The notes under the pieces: model-generated
Database searches by the model: none
Told to the model about the DNA's origin: nothing
What the model saw: the letters and a program-made list of their open reading frames with translations, nothing else
Origin: CAYHGV01 sp964356135
GTDB lineage: Bacteria; Hydrothermota; Tepidihabitantia; CAYHGV01
Assembly: GCA_964356135.1 (NCBI GenBank)
Contig: CAYHGV010000060.1
Coordinates: 1-18,459, forward strand
Length of the DNA: 18,459 nt
Direction: 5' to 3'
Program-made: the position numbers and the translations under genes
In this document: piece by piece, positions 6,692-13,399 of the stretch
Position numbering within the stretch: position 1 is the first letter of the stretch
Layout of the letters: the number at the start of each line of letters is the position of its first letter

Positions 6692-7690
6692 TTACTCAGT
6701 CTTTACCGTTCTAACTTCAAGCTCGGGCGCTGCCGGTGGTAATCTCAAATAATCGGTATCTTTCCGGTTCGCTATCACCCGATAGCTGAAGGCAGCGTTG
6801 CTGGTGCCGCTCCGTAACTCATAGACGTCAAACCCGATTGAGCCGGTCTTCACGTAGACACCGTTACAGTTGTCGTTGAGCTGGATAAAGACCTTCATCG
6901 GATGCTGGGCGTCGGTTTTAATGCAATTGAGGAAGAGCGGGTCGAGCTCAATATGGGAATAGCCATTGGAGAGCCTTCCCTGTCCGAAGTCTTCAAAAAA
7001 AGGTTCAGGACACTCCGGAGCAAAAAGAACTTTTTTGCCCTGATCGGTCGGCATAACCGTGCTCACGTTACCACCGCCATAGATTTTATAATTTGTTCCA
7101 CCTACTTTTGCTCCAACTCGTGCCCAACCTCCAAACATGGAAGAAAAGTACCCCCCCTGTCCGTCACCGTTAGTTAACGCAGTTCCATACACTCCGGTAT
7201 TTGCTGCGATACCGGCGACACCCGAGCCATCATTCGGGCAAATATATGAGCTGTTATTTCCGATTCCAATGATTCCATTGCCATTGCTGTTAGTGCTTAA
7301 ACCGCGCACGCCGCCGTACGAAACAGTGTTGGTTTCGCCATAAACACCGGTGCCGTTAGGGCCGCCAAGATAGCCGTAGCTTGAATTACCGGTATTCCGT
7401 CCGAATACGCCATAGCCGGTAGTGTTACTGTTGGCTCCATAGACGCCGGAATAGCCCGCTCCATCACTTTCGCCGACAACTCCGCCGACATTTGAACTCT
7501 TGCCTTTGATCGCGTCGCCGTTACCGGTATTCTCGGCACTAAAAGCCGGGCCGTTATTTGCACAGGTTCCTGAGTAGGGGAGAGTGAAGCCACTGCTCAC
7601 CGGCTGGGTGCCTTCAATCCAAGCAGCAAAGCTGCTGCCTGTTAGGATAAACAGGCTGGCGATTATTACTATCACGGTTTGTCTACGCAC
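6692..7690 (-). CDS. Secreted glycine-rich GVYG-repeat protein
   Basis: 332 aa, function unknown. Residues 1-22 form a signal peptide ending SSFA before AWIEGTQ. Residues of about 45-190 consist of imperfect 12-20-residue repeats built on G-V/Y-x-G (GVVGES, GVYGAN, GVFGRN, GVYGET, GVRGLS, GIIGIG, GVAGIA, GVYGTA), rich in Gly/Asn/Ser/Thr, like repeats seen in bacterial surface and tail-fibre-like proteins that form beta-structures. The C-terminal part (about 220-325) is a non-repetitive domain with PMKVFIQLNDNCNGVYV and a SNAAFSYRVIANRK motif. The start is GTG at 7690, set by AAAAGGAGGATATT. It is the second of two neighbours sharing the leader and the AAW(I/V)EGTQ start. Export is likely; an adhesive or structural role is inference. 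Confidence 0.8.
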   Translation of the reverse strand: MRRQTVIVIIASLFILTGSSFAAWIEGTQPVSSGFTLPYSGTCANNGPAFSAENTGNGDAIKGKSSNVGGVVGESDGAGYSGVYGANSNTTGYGVFGRNTGNSSYGYLGGPNGTGVYGETNTVSYGGVRGLSTNSNGNGIIGIGNNSSYICPNDGSGVAGIAANTGVYGTALTNGDGQGGYFSSMFGGWARVGAKVGGTNYKIYGGGNVSTVMPTDQGKKVLFAPECPEPFFEDFGQGRLSNGYSHIELDPLFLNCIKTDAQHPMKVFIQLNDNCNGVYVKTGSIGFDVYELRSGTSNAAFSYRVIANRKDTDYLRLPPAAPELEVRTVKTE

Positions 7691-7746
7691 AATATCCTCC
7701 TTTTCTGGACTACCTAAAAAGAGTTTTTTCGGTCGGTTGTAGCAGT

Positions 7747-7772
7747 AGTGGGGCGTGCCAAAGCCCCCCCAC
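7747..7772 (-). repeat. GC-rich hairpin between two secreted-protein genes
   Basis: An AGTGGGGC arm pairs with a GCCCCCCCACT arm around the loop GTGCCAAA. It lies 31 nt or more downstream of the 126-aa gene and about 60 nt before the 332-aa gene. Its GGGGC...TGCC...GCCCC pattern recalls the hairpin at 6655. No T-run follows, so a terminator is not supported; a repeat or mRNA-processing hairpin is possible. Confidence 0.4.
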
Positions 7773-7802
7773 TGTTATTTCTTCTCAGGTCATCAGCTGT
7801 GG

Positions 7803-8183
7803 TCAGGGTTTGTAAACAGCGAACTGGAAATATTGCTGTTGAAAGGTACCGGCAGGTTCGAGAATGAAGATGATGAGGTTTCCTGCATCTGAAGCAGTTT
7901 CAACCGTATAGGGTGTGGCTCCTGTTCCGGGATACATTGCACTGGCAACAGTGACGTGCGTATAGTATTGGTAATTTTCGCCTGCGATTGTTATCTCGTA
8001 ACGCTGGTCAGTTGCATTCCAAGTTGAGCTGACATTGGGGGTTGCATGATCAACTGAGCCATCGGGACGGATGACACCATAGGCAATGGGTCCAGGCGGA
8101 GCCTGAGTGCCTTCAACCCAGGCGGCAGAACCACTTCCCACGAGAATAAACAGACCGGCGATTATTGCGATATATTTAAGCAT
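7803..8183 (-). CDS. Small secreted protein sharing its leader with the neighbour
   Basis: 126 aa, function unknown. The start is the ATG at 8183, directly behind AAAGGAGGACAAA, a near-perfect ribosome site. A longer in-frame reading to 8258 would run through a CGCGGATA repeat and put residues before the signal peptide, so it is not used. Residues 1-20 are a signal peptide (IIAGLFILVGSGSA) followed by AWVEGTQAPPGP. This leader and mature start nearly match those of the 332-aa neighbour (IIASLFILTGSSFA, AWIEGTQP). The rest is a small, probably beta-rich domain with ITIAGENYQYYTHVTVAS, lacking Cys and repeats, and ending in QQYFQFAVYKP. It lies 112 nt before the 332-aa gene and is likely co-transcribed with it. 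It may be an exported structural or binding protein. Confidence 0.75.
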   Translation of the reverse strand: MLKYIAIIAGLFILVGSGSAAWVEGTQAPPGPIAYGVIRPDGSVDHATPNVSSTWNATDQRYEITIAGENYQYYTHVTVASAMYPGTGATPYTVETASDAGNLIIFILEPAGTFQQQYFQFAVYKP

Positions 8184-8357
8184 TTTTGTCCTCCTTTGTG
8201 CTCCAAGGAGCCCGCAGAATTCCGCGGATAATGACACGGATTCACGCGGATAAAACATGGGAAAACCTGGAGCTGGTTATATTTTTTCTTTTAATCATTT
8301 AACCATTCACCTTTTAACCATTTACGTTTCACGTCTTGCGTCTCACGTTTTTTACTT
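8184..8357. repeat. Intergenic stretch of degenerate motifs (CGCGGATA and AACCATTCACC/ACGTTTCACG)
   Basis: Between the 266-aa and 126-aa genes. At 8223-8252 CGCGGATA occurs twice around CACGGATT, a roughly 11-nt imperfect repeat. At about 8297-8350 follow AACCATTCACC, TTAACCATTTACG and a degenerate ACGTTTC/ACGTCTTG/CGTCTCACG run. Similar AACCATTC(A/G)CC motifs lie at about 2327-2350 (minus strand) and 5305-5316. No gene or promoter is recognised. Confidence 0.5.
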
Positions 8358-9158
8358 TCATCTAACCAGGATCATCTTTTTCACTGCTTTGTAGTCGCCG
8401 GCTTTGAGTTTCACGAAATAGACACCAGTGCCGACTTTGTGTCCCTGGTCGTCGGTTGCCTGCCATAGTAAGTTATAGCGGGCTGGCCCTTGGTTCCCAG
8501 ACACCAGCTCTTTCACTACCCGACCAATGCAGTCATAGATGATAAGGCTTACGTTCGTTGGTTTGGGAATTGAGTAGGCGATGTGGACAGAACCGAACGT
8601 TGGGTTGGGGGATATTGGATTGAGGGCGAAGACGAGCGGAGTTGTGCTGGCCTCGTCGAACTGTTTTTCGCCGATACCGCTAATCGGGGCGGTCGTCACT
8701 GCTAAGGTTACGTAACCTGCGCCGTCCGGACCGGTTACCGTGAATCCATTTATCGCCTGGCCGGTAGGTGCCGAGTAATCCTGGACCGCGGTTCCCAGCC
8801 ATTTTGACTTGAGGATTTGTCCGGTTGAACCGTTATTCGCAACCGCGGTGAGGTAGACATAGCCTTCGAAATCAGGGCCGGAAGTTTGAAAACCGGTTAT
8901 TACGGCACCAGGAGAGAAATCCTGAACGCCGGTTCCCTGCCATCGTGTTCTGATGATTTCACCAGAACCGGTAGCGGAAAGGGCTTTGAGGTAGATATAA
9001 CCGGATCCATCTGGACCGCTGACCGTAAAGCTGTTTATTAAATCGGTGCTGGTAAACTCCTGGACGTCCATTCCCTGCCATTTGGTTTTGAATATCTCCT
9101 CGGCTGAAATAGACAGGGCAATTCCAGTTGCGATGAGGAGAGCAATGAAGCGTTTCAT
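8358..9158 (-). CDS. Secreted three-repeat protein with FlgD/T9SS-type C-terminal domain
   Basis: 266 aa. Signal peptide at residues 1-19 (RFIALLIATGIALSISA). Three tandem repeats of about 46 residues follow (about 20-160), each with the pattern (I/L)(F/I/L)(K/R)(T/S)(K/R)W.G..VQ(E/D)(F/Y)....I..F..(S/T)GPD..GY(I/V).L. The C-terminal about 85 residues form an Ig-like beta-sandwich of the FlgD_ig/T9SS type A kind: LNPISPNPTFGSV, then LIIYDCIGRVVKEL, a GTGVYFVKLKAG strand and the end KAVKKMILVR. Such tails direct secretion and surface anchoring in type IX secreting bacteria. The start at 9158 is chosen because GGAGGTGTT precedes it and the signal peptide begins there. An in-frame ATG at 9197 with an AAAGGAGG 12 nt upstream is an alternative. 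The repeat unit is not recognised; a binding or structural role is inferred. Confidence 0.8.
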   Translation of the reverse strand: MKRFIALLIATGIALSISAEEIFKTKWQGMDVQEFTSTDLINSFTVSGPDGSGYIYLKALSATGSGEIIRTRWQGTGVQDFSPGAVITGFQTSGPDFEGYVYLTAVANNGSTGQILKSKWLGTAVQDYSAPTGQAINGFTVTGPDGAGYVTLAVTTAPISGIGEKQFDEASTTPLVFALNPISPNPTFGSVHIAYSIPKPTNVSLIIYDCIGRVVKELVSGNQGPARYNLLWQATDDQGHKVGTGVYFVKLKAGDYKAVKKMILVR

Positions 9159-9465
9159 AACACCTCCATTTGTTAGGTAACCTTGAGATTTTTTCATTTT
9201 TATGATCAACCTCCTTTCTGAGAGGGATTTTTATGGATCGGTCGGGGTACGACGGTTGGTCTTAGATTGGGATTCTCCGACCGGTAGATACTAAGGTCGA
9301 TTGTAGTTGATTCCAGGAAGTCGGGGTGATGAAATAGTTGAGGATTGGGGATAAGATAAAAGGAATACGTCACCATAGCCTTTATAATGATTATTAATCA
9401 ATGCCTGTCAAGAGATAAATGGTGGGTTGATCTCCGTTGTTGAGGTTGGTTGCGACTGGGAGTAA
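9159..9465. other. Leader/intergenic region (307 bp) upstream of the three-repeat protein gene
   Basis: Holds a putative promoter (9381-9411), a predicted 5' leader of about 215 nt with a 7-bp inverted repeat CGGTCGG / CCGACCG (9239-9245 and 9277-9283, 31-nt loop), a first Shine-Dalgarno AAAGGAGG (about 9209-9217) and the used one before 9158. No known riboswitch or RNA gene is recognised. No terminator is visible after the beta-propeller gene. Confidence 0.5.
9381..9411 (-). promoter_or_regulatory. Putative promoter with palindromic spacer, upstream of the three-repeat protein gene
   Basis: On the minus strand, -35 TTGACA (9406-9411), a 19-nt spacer and TATAAA (9381-9386). The spacer contains a perfect palindrome TGATTA-T-TAATCA (9388-9400), a possible operator. 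The 19-nt spacing is long, hence moderate confidence. Confidence 0.45.
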
Positions 9466-10881
9466 CTACTGAGAATTTAAATCTCTACTACCTTGAGTCG
9501 ATGTAACCGGAACCACAATTCGGTAGAGGTTGTTGCCTTCCCGGGCAAGATAGACCAGTTTTGAGCGGTCATGAGTGAAACTGATCGCATTGACGGTATT
9601 GCTGAACTCCGGTCCTTTTTTACCGTCGAAGACAACGAACGTCTTGCCCTGCCAGCCTGCACCGTAGGCAAGGTGGCTGCCGTCGGGTGAAAAGACCGGT
9701 TCTCCCACCCAATCGTACACCGAGTCTTCTTTTCCATCCACCACCATCCGGTAGCGGCCTTCTTTGTTGACACCATACGCAAGGCGTGAGCCGTCCGGCG
9801 AAAATGTGAGGTTCATGATTTCTTGATATTGTTGTGCCGGTTTCTGCTGAGATGCGATTCTTAGGTTCTGTTCGACTACAAACCACGTCCCATCTTTTTT
9901 TGCGGTATAGGCGAAACGGGAACCGTCGGAGGAGAAAATGAAGGTGCCGACGGTATCGCATTGCATGCCCTCGGTTCCATCTATTACTATAAACCATTTG
10001 CCTGCCTGTTGTGCCGAAAAAACGAAATAAGAACCGTCCGGTGAAAAGGCGATGTTGGAGATATTCGAATATTGCCTGGATTTTTTGCCATCTAAGATAA
10101 TTACCCAGTTCCCAGTATCCCATTCGCCGTCCAGTGCTCGGTTGGCGATGCTCCTGCTGTCCGGGGAAAAACAGGGCGGTGTGAGATAATCGAATTCCGG
10201 TCCTTCTTTTTTATCGCGGACGACGAACCATTTGCCTCTCCGCTTGACGGTAGAGGCGAGATGTGACCCATCGGGCGAGAATCCGAGCGCGGTTATGAAA
10301 TCGTATTCCGGATTTCCTTCAATACCGTCGAGGACGACCAACCATTTTTCTTCCCGCTTAGCCGCATAGGCGAGGCGGGAGCCGTCCGGAGAAAAGGTGA
10401 CCAGGGTTGCATCGGTATAGCCAGAACCTTCTCTGCCGTTTATGACAACATACTCTTTGCCATTTCTGCGCCCGACATAAGCGAGGTTCGACCCATCGGT
10501 AGAGAGAGACAACGAACCGACGCTTTCGTATTGTGGACCGGTTTTGCCATCCCGGACAACCGACCATCCGCCATTTTTTATTCCGACATAGGCAAAATGG
10601 GAAAAGTCATCTGAGAATTGGAAATCGCTGATGAGACCGTAGATCGGACCGGCACTGCCATCGATGACGATACGGAATGATTCTTTCCAGCGACCGTCGA
10701 CGAGGAGGCACGACTGCATCCACCAGTGGCGGAGATCGGGAGAGAACCCGAGTGTATCCACATCCCATTCACCGCGCAGCTCATAGATGAGCGTCTTGCC
10801 CGGAACGAGCGGACGGTCCGAAGGGGTGCGGCAGGCAAAACCGAGCAGGATAATTATGACTGGGATAGATATCGCTTTCAT
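9466..10881 (-). CDS. WD40/PD40-type beta-propeller repeat protein, exported (possible lipoprotein)
   Basis: 471 aa, no catalytic motif seen. The hydrophobic N-terminus (residues 4-16) ends at C17 (LLGFAC). This could be a lipoprotein site, but the -3 and -2 positions (G, F) do not fit the usual lipobox. The body is about 11 copies of a roughly 40-residue blade unit: FSPDGS(R/H)(L/F)AY...GKW(F/L)VV.DG.EGP.YD.(I/V). The FSPDGS core is that of TolB/PD40-like propellers, which usually scaffold protein or ligand binding in the periplasm. Eleven units are more than one ordinary 6-8-blade ring, so two smaller propellers or an extended ring are possible. The ATG at 10881 has only a weak AAGAAG upstream. 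It lies downstream of the hydrogenase operon on the same strand, 159 nt after the flavoprotein gene. A link to that operon is not supported. Confidence 0.8.
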   Translation of the reverse strand: MKAISIPVIIILLGFACRTPSDRPLVPGKTLIYELRGEWDVDTLGFSPDLRHWWMQSCLLVDGRWKESFRIVIDGSAGPIYGLISDFQFSDDFSHFAYVGIKNGGWSVVRDGKTGPQYESVGSLSLSTDGSNLAYVGRRNGKEYVVINGREGSGYTDATLVTFSPDGSRLAYAAKREEKWLVVLDGIEGNPEYDFITALGFSPDGSHLASTVKRRGKWFVVRDKKEGPEFDYLTPPCFSPDSRSIANRALDGEWDTGNWVIILDGKKSRQYSNISNIAFSPDGSYFVFSAQQAGKWFIVIDGTEGMQCDTVGTFIFSSDGSRFAYTAKKDGTWFVVEQNLRIASQQKPAQQYQEIMNLTFSPDGSRLAYGVNKEGRYRMVVDGKEDSVYDWVGEPVFSPDGSHLAYGAGWQGKTFVVFDGKKGPEFSNTVNAISFTHDRSKLVYLAREGNNLYRIVVPVTSTQGSRDLNSQ

Positions 10882-11040
10882 CTTCTTAGTTCAAATTTGT
10901 GTTGCGTCGGTGACGATAGAAATAAAATCACATTTGTGTGCGATAAAGCACATAGCGCAGATGGAGCGCAGCGACATCAATCGCACGGCTACATTGTTTA
11001 ATTTAACAGCCTAAAAGGAGCTGTTGCTATCTGCGGTTAC

Positions 11041-12708
11041 TTATCGCAATGTCCCGAAATAATGACTGGTCAGCTGGCGTTCTTTCGTTTCCGGTCGGGT
11101 GTAGTCGGGTAAAAGCATCGGAGCAATCCGGCTGGTCTTAATCCCGGCCGCTTTCAACTCGTTTTCATAGTCACTGACATGCTGGAGGCTGAGGGTGCCG
11201 AGCTTCGCCTTTTTTGAATTCTCGGCGGCAGCAATCCCTGCCCGCCGACCGAAGACAATGACATCCAAAAGCGAGTTGCCCATCAACCGGTTGCGACCGT
11301 GGATACCGCCTGCCGGTTCACCCGCCACATAGAGATTGGGAATTTTGGTTTGGCAGAATTCATCGATTTCCAGTCCGCCGTTCTGATAGTGGAGGGTCGG
11401 GTAGATGAGAATCGGGTCTTTGGTCATGTCGATGCCCATGCGCAGGTTCTGGCGGTACATCGCCGGGAACTGCCGTTGGATTGTGCCTTTGCCGTGGATC
11501 GCATCAATCATCGGCGAGTCGAGCCAGACGCCTTTCATACCGGTCGGCGTTAGCAGCGCGTTGTCGGTTTCAGTAGACTCTTTAATGATCGCCGCCGCTT
11601 CGACATCCCGGGGTTCTAACGGATAGACGAACTGGATGCCGTTTTTATTGAGAACCTGGGCGCCGAGTCCGCGCACCTTTTCGGTTACAAGCTGGCCGAC
11701 AATCTGTTCAGGATAGGCGGCGCCGGTCGGGTGGTATTGGACCGTGTCCATATGGACGAGCTTGAGCCCAACCCGATAACCCAGGACCACTCCGTCGCAG
11801 GTTGCTCCATAATGATTAGTGGTGGGAAAGTTCTGGATATGGAGTCGTCCGAACCCGCCGGTAGCAATAATCGTCGATTTTGCCCGGACGATGAAATACT
11901 CTTCGGTTTCAAGGTTATAGAGAACCGCACCGCCAGCCTGACCTTTGGCATCGAGCAGGAGCTCGACGATTGGGGAGAATTCGATGATCGTTATTGCTTC
12001 GGGATGGTTGCGCACCTCATCGCGGATGGTTTTCATTATCTCGCCGCCGGTGTAGTCCCGGGCAAAGTGCATCCGTTTGCGCGAGGTACCGCCGCCGTGA
12101 ATCTCTTCCATCGTTCCATCGGGTAATTTTGAAAACATCGTGCCCAGGTCTTCAAGCCACTTGATAACCATCGGCGCGTCGGTCACCAGGGCATGGACGA
12201 GTTTCGGGTCGTTGGCAAAATGGCCACCGCCCAACACATCCAGGTAGTGAATCGCGGGCGAATCATTATCCCGGTCGGCGGCTTGAATTCCGCCCTGCGC
12301 CATGTTGGTGTTGGCATCGCCCAGGCGGAGTTTGGTTGCTATGAGACTCTTCGTTCCATTCTGCTGCGCCATAATCGCCGCCGCGCAGCCTGCACCGCCG
12401 CCGCCAATTATTAAAAGATCGGTTTCGTAATCGACTTTTGATAAATCGAACTTTTCGGGATCGATTCTTGAATGGGCTTCGAGTAAATCCGCAACCTCCT
12501 GGACGATCGGGTCGCCTTTATTCGGACCGATCTTGACCGGCCGGGTGTTCTCTTTTTTATAGTCCGGGTGGAATCGGTGGAGAACATCATCTTTTTCTTC
12601 TTTGGTCATCAGTGGGAGTTTTTCGGTAAGTCGCTGCTGCCGGGTGGCTTCGACTTTTTTAATCGATTCCCGCATCTCAGCCGTATAACCGCCTACGAGT
12701 TCTGCCAT
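11041..12708 (-). CDS. Fumarate reductase/succinate dehydrogenase-type flavoprotein subunit (soluble)
   Basis: 555 aa. Predicted to reduce fumarate (or a similar acceptor) on a bound FAD. The FAD-binding GGGGAG is at 102-107, after an unusual charged N-terminal extension of about 95 residues. Using E. coli FrdA as guide, the active-site residues are conserved: H326 in QYHPTG, E343 and R346 in TEKVRGLG, R367 in LEPRDV, H440 in YPTLHYQNGG, R474 in NRLMGNSL. The FAD-linking histidine of FrdA/SdhA is N133 here (ANTNMAQGG), so FAD should be non-covalent, as in soluble enzymes. Only about 70 residues follow the VFGRRAG motif, so the usual C-terminal helical domain is much reduced. The ATG at 12708 follows TAGGAGGCG, 9 nt after the iron-sulfur gene. 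It is the last gene of the hdrA-mvhDGA operon. L-aspartate oxidase and thiol:fumarate reductase are relatives to exclude. Confidence 0.87.
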   Translation of the reverse strand: MAELVGGYTAEMRESIKKVEATRQQRLTEKLPLMTKEEKDDVLHRFHPDYKKENTRPVKIGPNKGDPIVQEVADLLEAHSRIDPEKFDLSKVDYETDLLIIGGGGAGCAAAIMAQQNGTKSLIATKLRLGDANTNMAQGGIQAADRDNDSPAIHYLDVLGGGHFANDPKLVHALVTDAPMVIKWLEDLGTMFSKLPDGTMEEIHGGGTSRKRMHFARDYTGGEIMKTIRDEVRNHPEAITIIEFSPIVELLLDAKGQAGGAVLYNLETEEYFIVRAKSTIIATGGFGRLHIQNFPTTNHYGATCDGVVLGYRVGLKLVHMDTVQYHPTGAAYPEQIVGQLVTEKVRGLGAQVLNKNGIQFVYPLEPRDVEAAAIIKESTETDNALLTPTGMKGVWLDSPMIDAIHGKGTIQRQFPAMYRQNLRMGIDMTKDPILIYPTLHYQNGGLEIDEFCQTKIPNLYVAGEPAGGIHGRNRLMGNSLLDVIVFGRRAGIAAAENSKKAKLGTLSLQHVSDYENELKAAGIKTSRIAPMLLPDYTRPETKERQLTSHYFGTLR

Positions 12709-12717
12709 GGACGCCTC

Positions 12718-13398
12718 CTATTCCGGTTCAATCACCCGGGCTTTATAGAGCTGTTCGAGCTCGGCACGGGCTGCCTGCATAAGTTTTTCTAATTCTTTAT
12801 CGAATTTTTTTTCTTTCATCTCCGCCAATCGATTTTCGAGATGAGTGGTCCGGGGTGCAAGGTATTTGCCGTAGAGTCGGCGGGCAAGAATTGCGTCATG
12901 GTACTGGGCTATTTCCGCCGGGCAGCGAGCAGCACAGAGCCCACACATGATACAGTCGAACGACAGATCGGCAGCCTGGGCGATATCGCCTTTGATGCAA
13001 GCCTGGACATAGTCCATTACCTGTAATTCCTGGGGGCAGGCTTTGGTGCAGGTGTTACAGCTGACGCAGCGGAAGGTTTCGGGATAGAGCTGCTGAAAGG
13101 TCGCGACCGAAGGTTTGAGGGTTTGGATATCGTAGAGCGGACGCTGGGCGGGTACGAACGGAATCTGGGCAAGATACATCTCATCTTCGACCATCGTCTG
13201 GCAGGCTAAACCGGTTTTCAGTTTGTAATCATTGCCAATCCGATAGATCGTGGCACAGGCACCGCAGAAACCCTCCCGACAGCCTACCCCCCGGCGCAGC
13301 TGGTAGCCGGCATACTCCATCGCAGTAATGATCGTTAAACTCTTCGGAACTTTATAAGCCTTACCCATAATATGAATCGTAACCATTTCTTGTGCCAC
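12718..13398 (-). CDS. 2Fe-2S plus 2x[4Fe-4S] iron-sulfur subunit, SdhB/FrdB N-terminus with HdrC-like C-terminus
   Basis: 226 aa. An N-terminal plant-type [2Fe-2S] domain has C40, C45, C48 (CREGFCGAC) and C66, as in SdhB/FrdB. The C-terminal domain has two full CxxCxxCxxxCP motifs (C111/114/117/121 and C149/152/155/159), that is two [4Fe-4S] clusters as in HdrC/GlpC. SdhB/FrdB instead has a second CxxxxxCxxxCP motif giving a [3Fe-4S] cluster for quinones. No HdrB-like CCG domain follows, unlike TfrB of methanogens, and no membrane anchor gene is present. The C-terminal 45 residues are charged and probably coiled-coil. The GTG start at 13398 is set by TAAGGAGGTAAC, 1 nt after the mvhA stop. 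It would pass electrons from HdrA/MvhD to the flavoprotein encoded next. The role is inferred from cluster content and context. Confidence 0.85.
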   Translation of the reverse strand: MAQEMVTIHIMGKAYKVPKSLTIITAMEYAGYQLRRGVGCREGFCGACATIYRIGNDYKLKTGLACQTMVEDEMYLAQIPFVPAQRPLYDIQTLKPSVATFQQLYPETFRCVSCNTCTKACPQELQVMDYVQACIKGDIAQAADLSFDCIMCGLCAARCPAEIAQYHDAILARRLYGKYLAPRTTHLENRLAEMKEKKFDKELEKLMQAARAELEQLYKARVIEPE

Positions 13399-13399
13399 G

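Noticed and set aside
8184..8258. Longer N-terminus (25 extra codons) for the 126-aa secreted protein
   Set aside because: It would translate the CGCGGATA repeat and place a hydrophilic stretch before the signal peptide; the ATG at 8183 has a near-perfect ribosome site.
9159..9209. Start at TTG 9209 for the three-repeat protein
   Set aside because: The Shine-Dalgarno AAAGGAGG would abut the TTG with no spacing, and the signal peptide begins at the ATG at 9158; the ATG at 9197 remains a possible alternative.
9466..10881. Firm lipoprotein call from LLGFAC at residue 17
   Set aside because: The positions before the cysteine (G, F, A) do not match a good lipobox; kept only as a possibility.
11008..11030. 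AACAGC...GCTGTT hairpin as terminator of the hydrogenase operon
   Set aside because: The stem is only 6 bp with a 9-nt loop and is followed by AAATTAAAC, not a T-run.
10882..11040. A small gene or regulatory RNA between the beta-propeller and flavoprotein genes
   Set aside because: Short plus-strand open frames here have no ribosome site or recognisable protein features; only weak hairpins such as TGTGC-N6-GCACA are visible.
11041..12708. Flavoprotein as L-aspartate oxidase or APS reductase alpha subunit
   Set aside because: The fumarate reductase residue set including H440 and R474 is complete, it is paired with a dedicated 2Fe-2S/4Fe-4S subunit, and there are no nad genes or APS reductase beta gene nearby.
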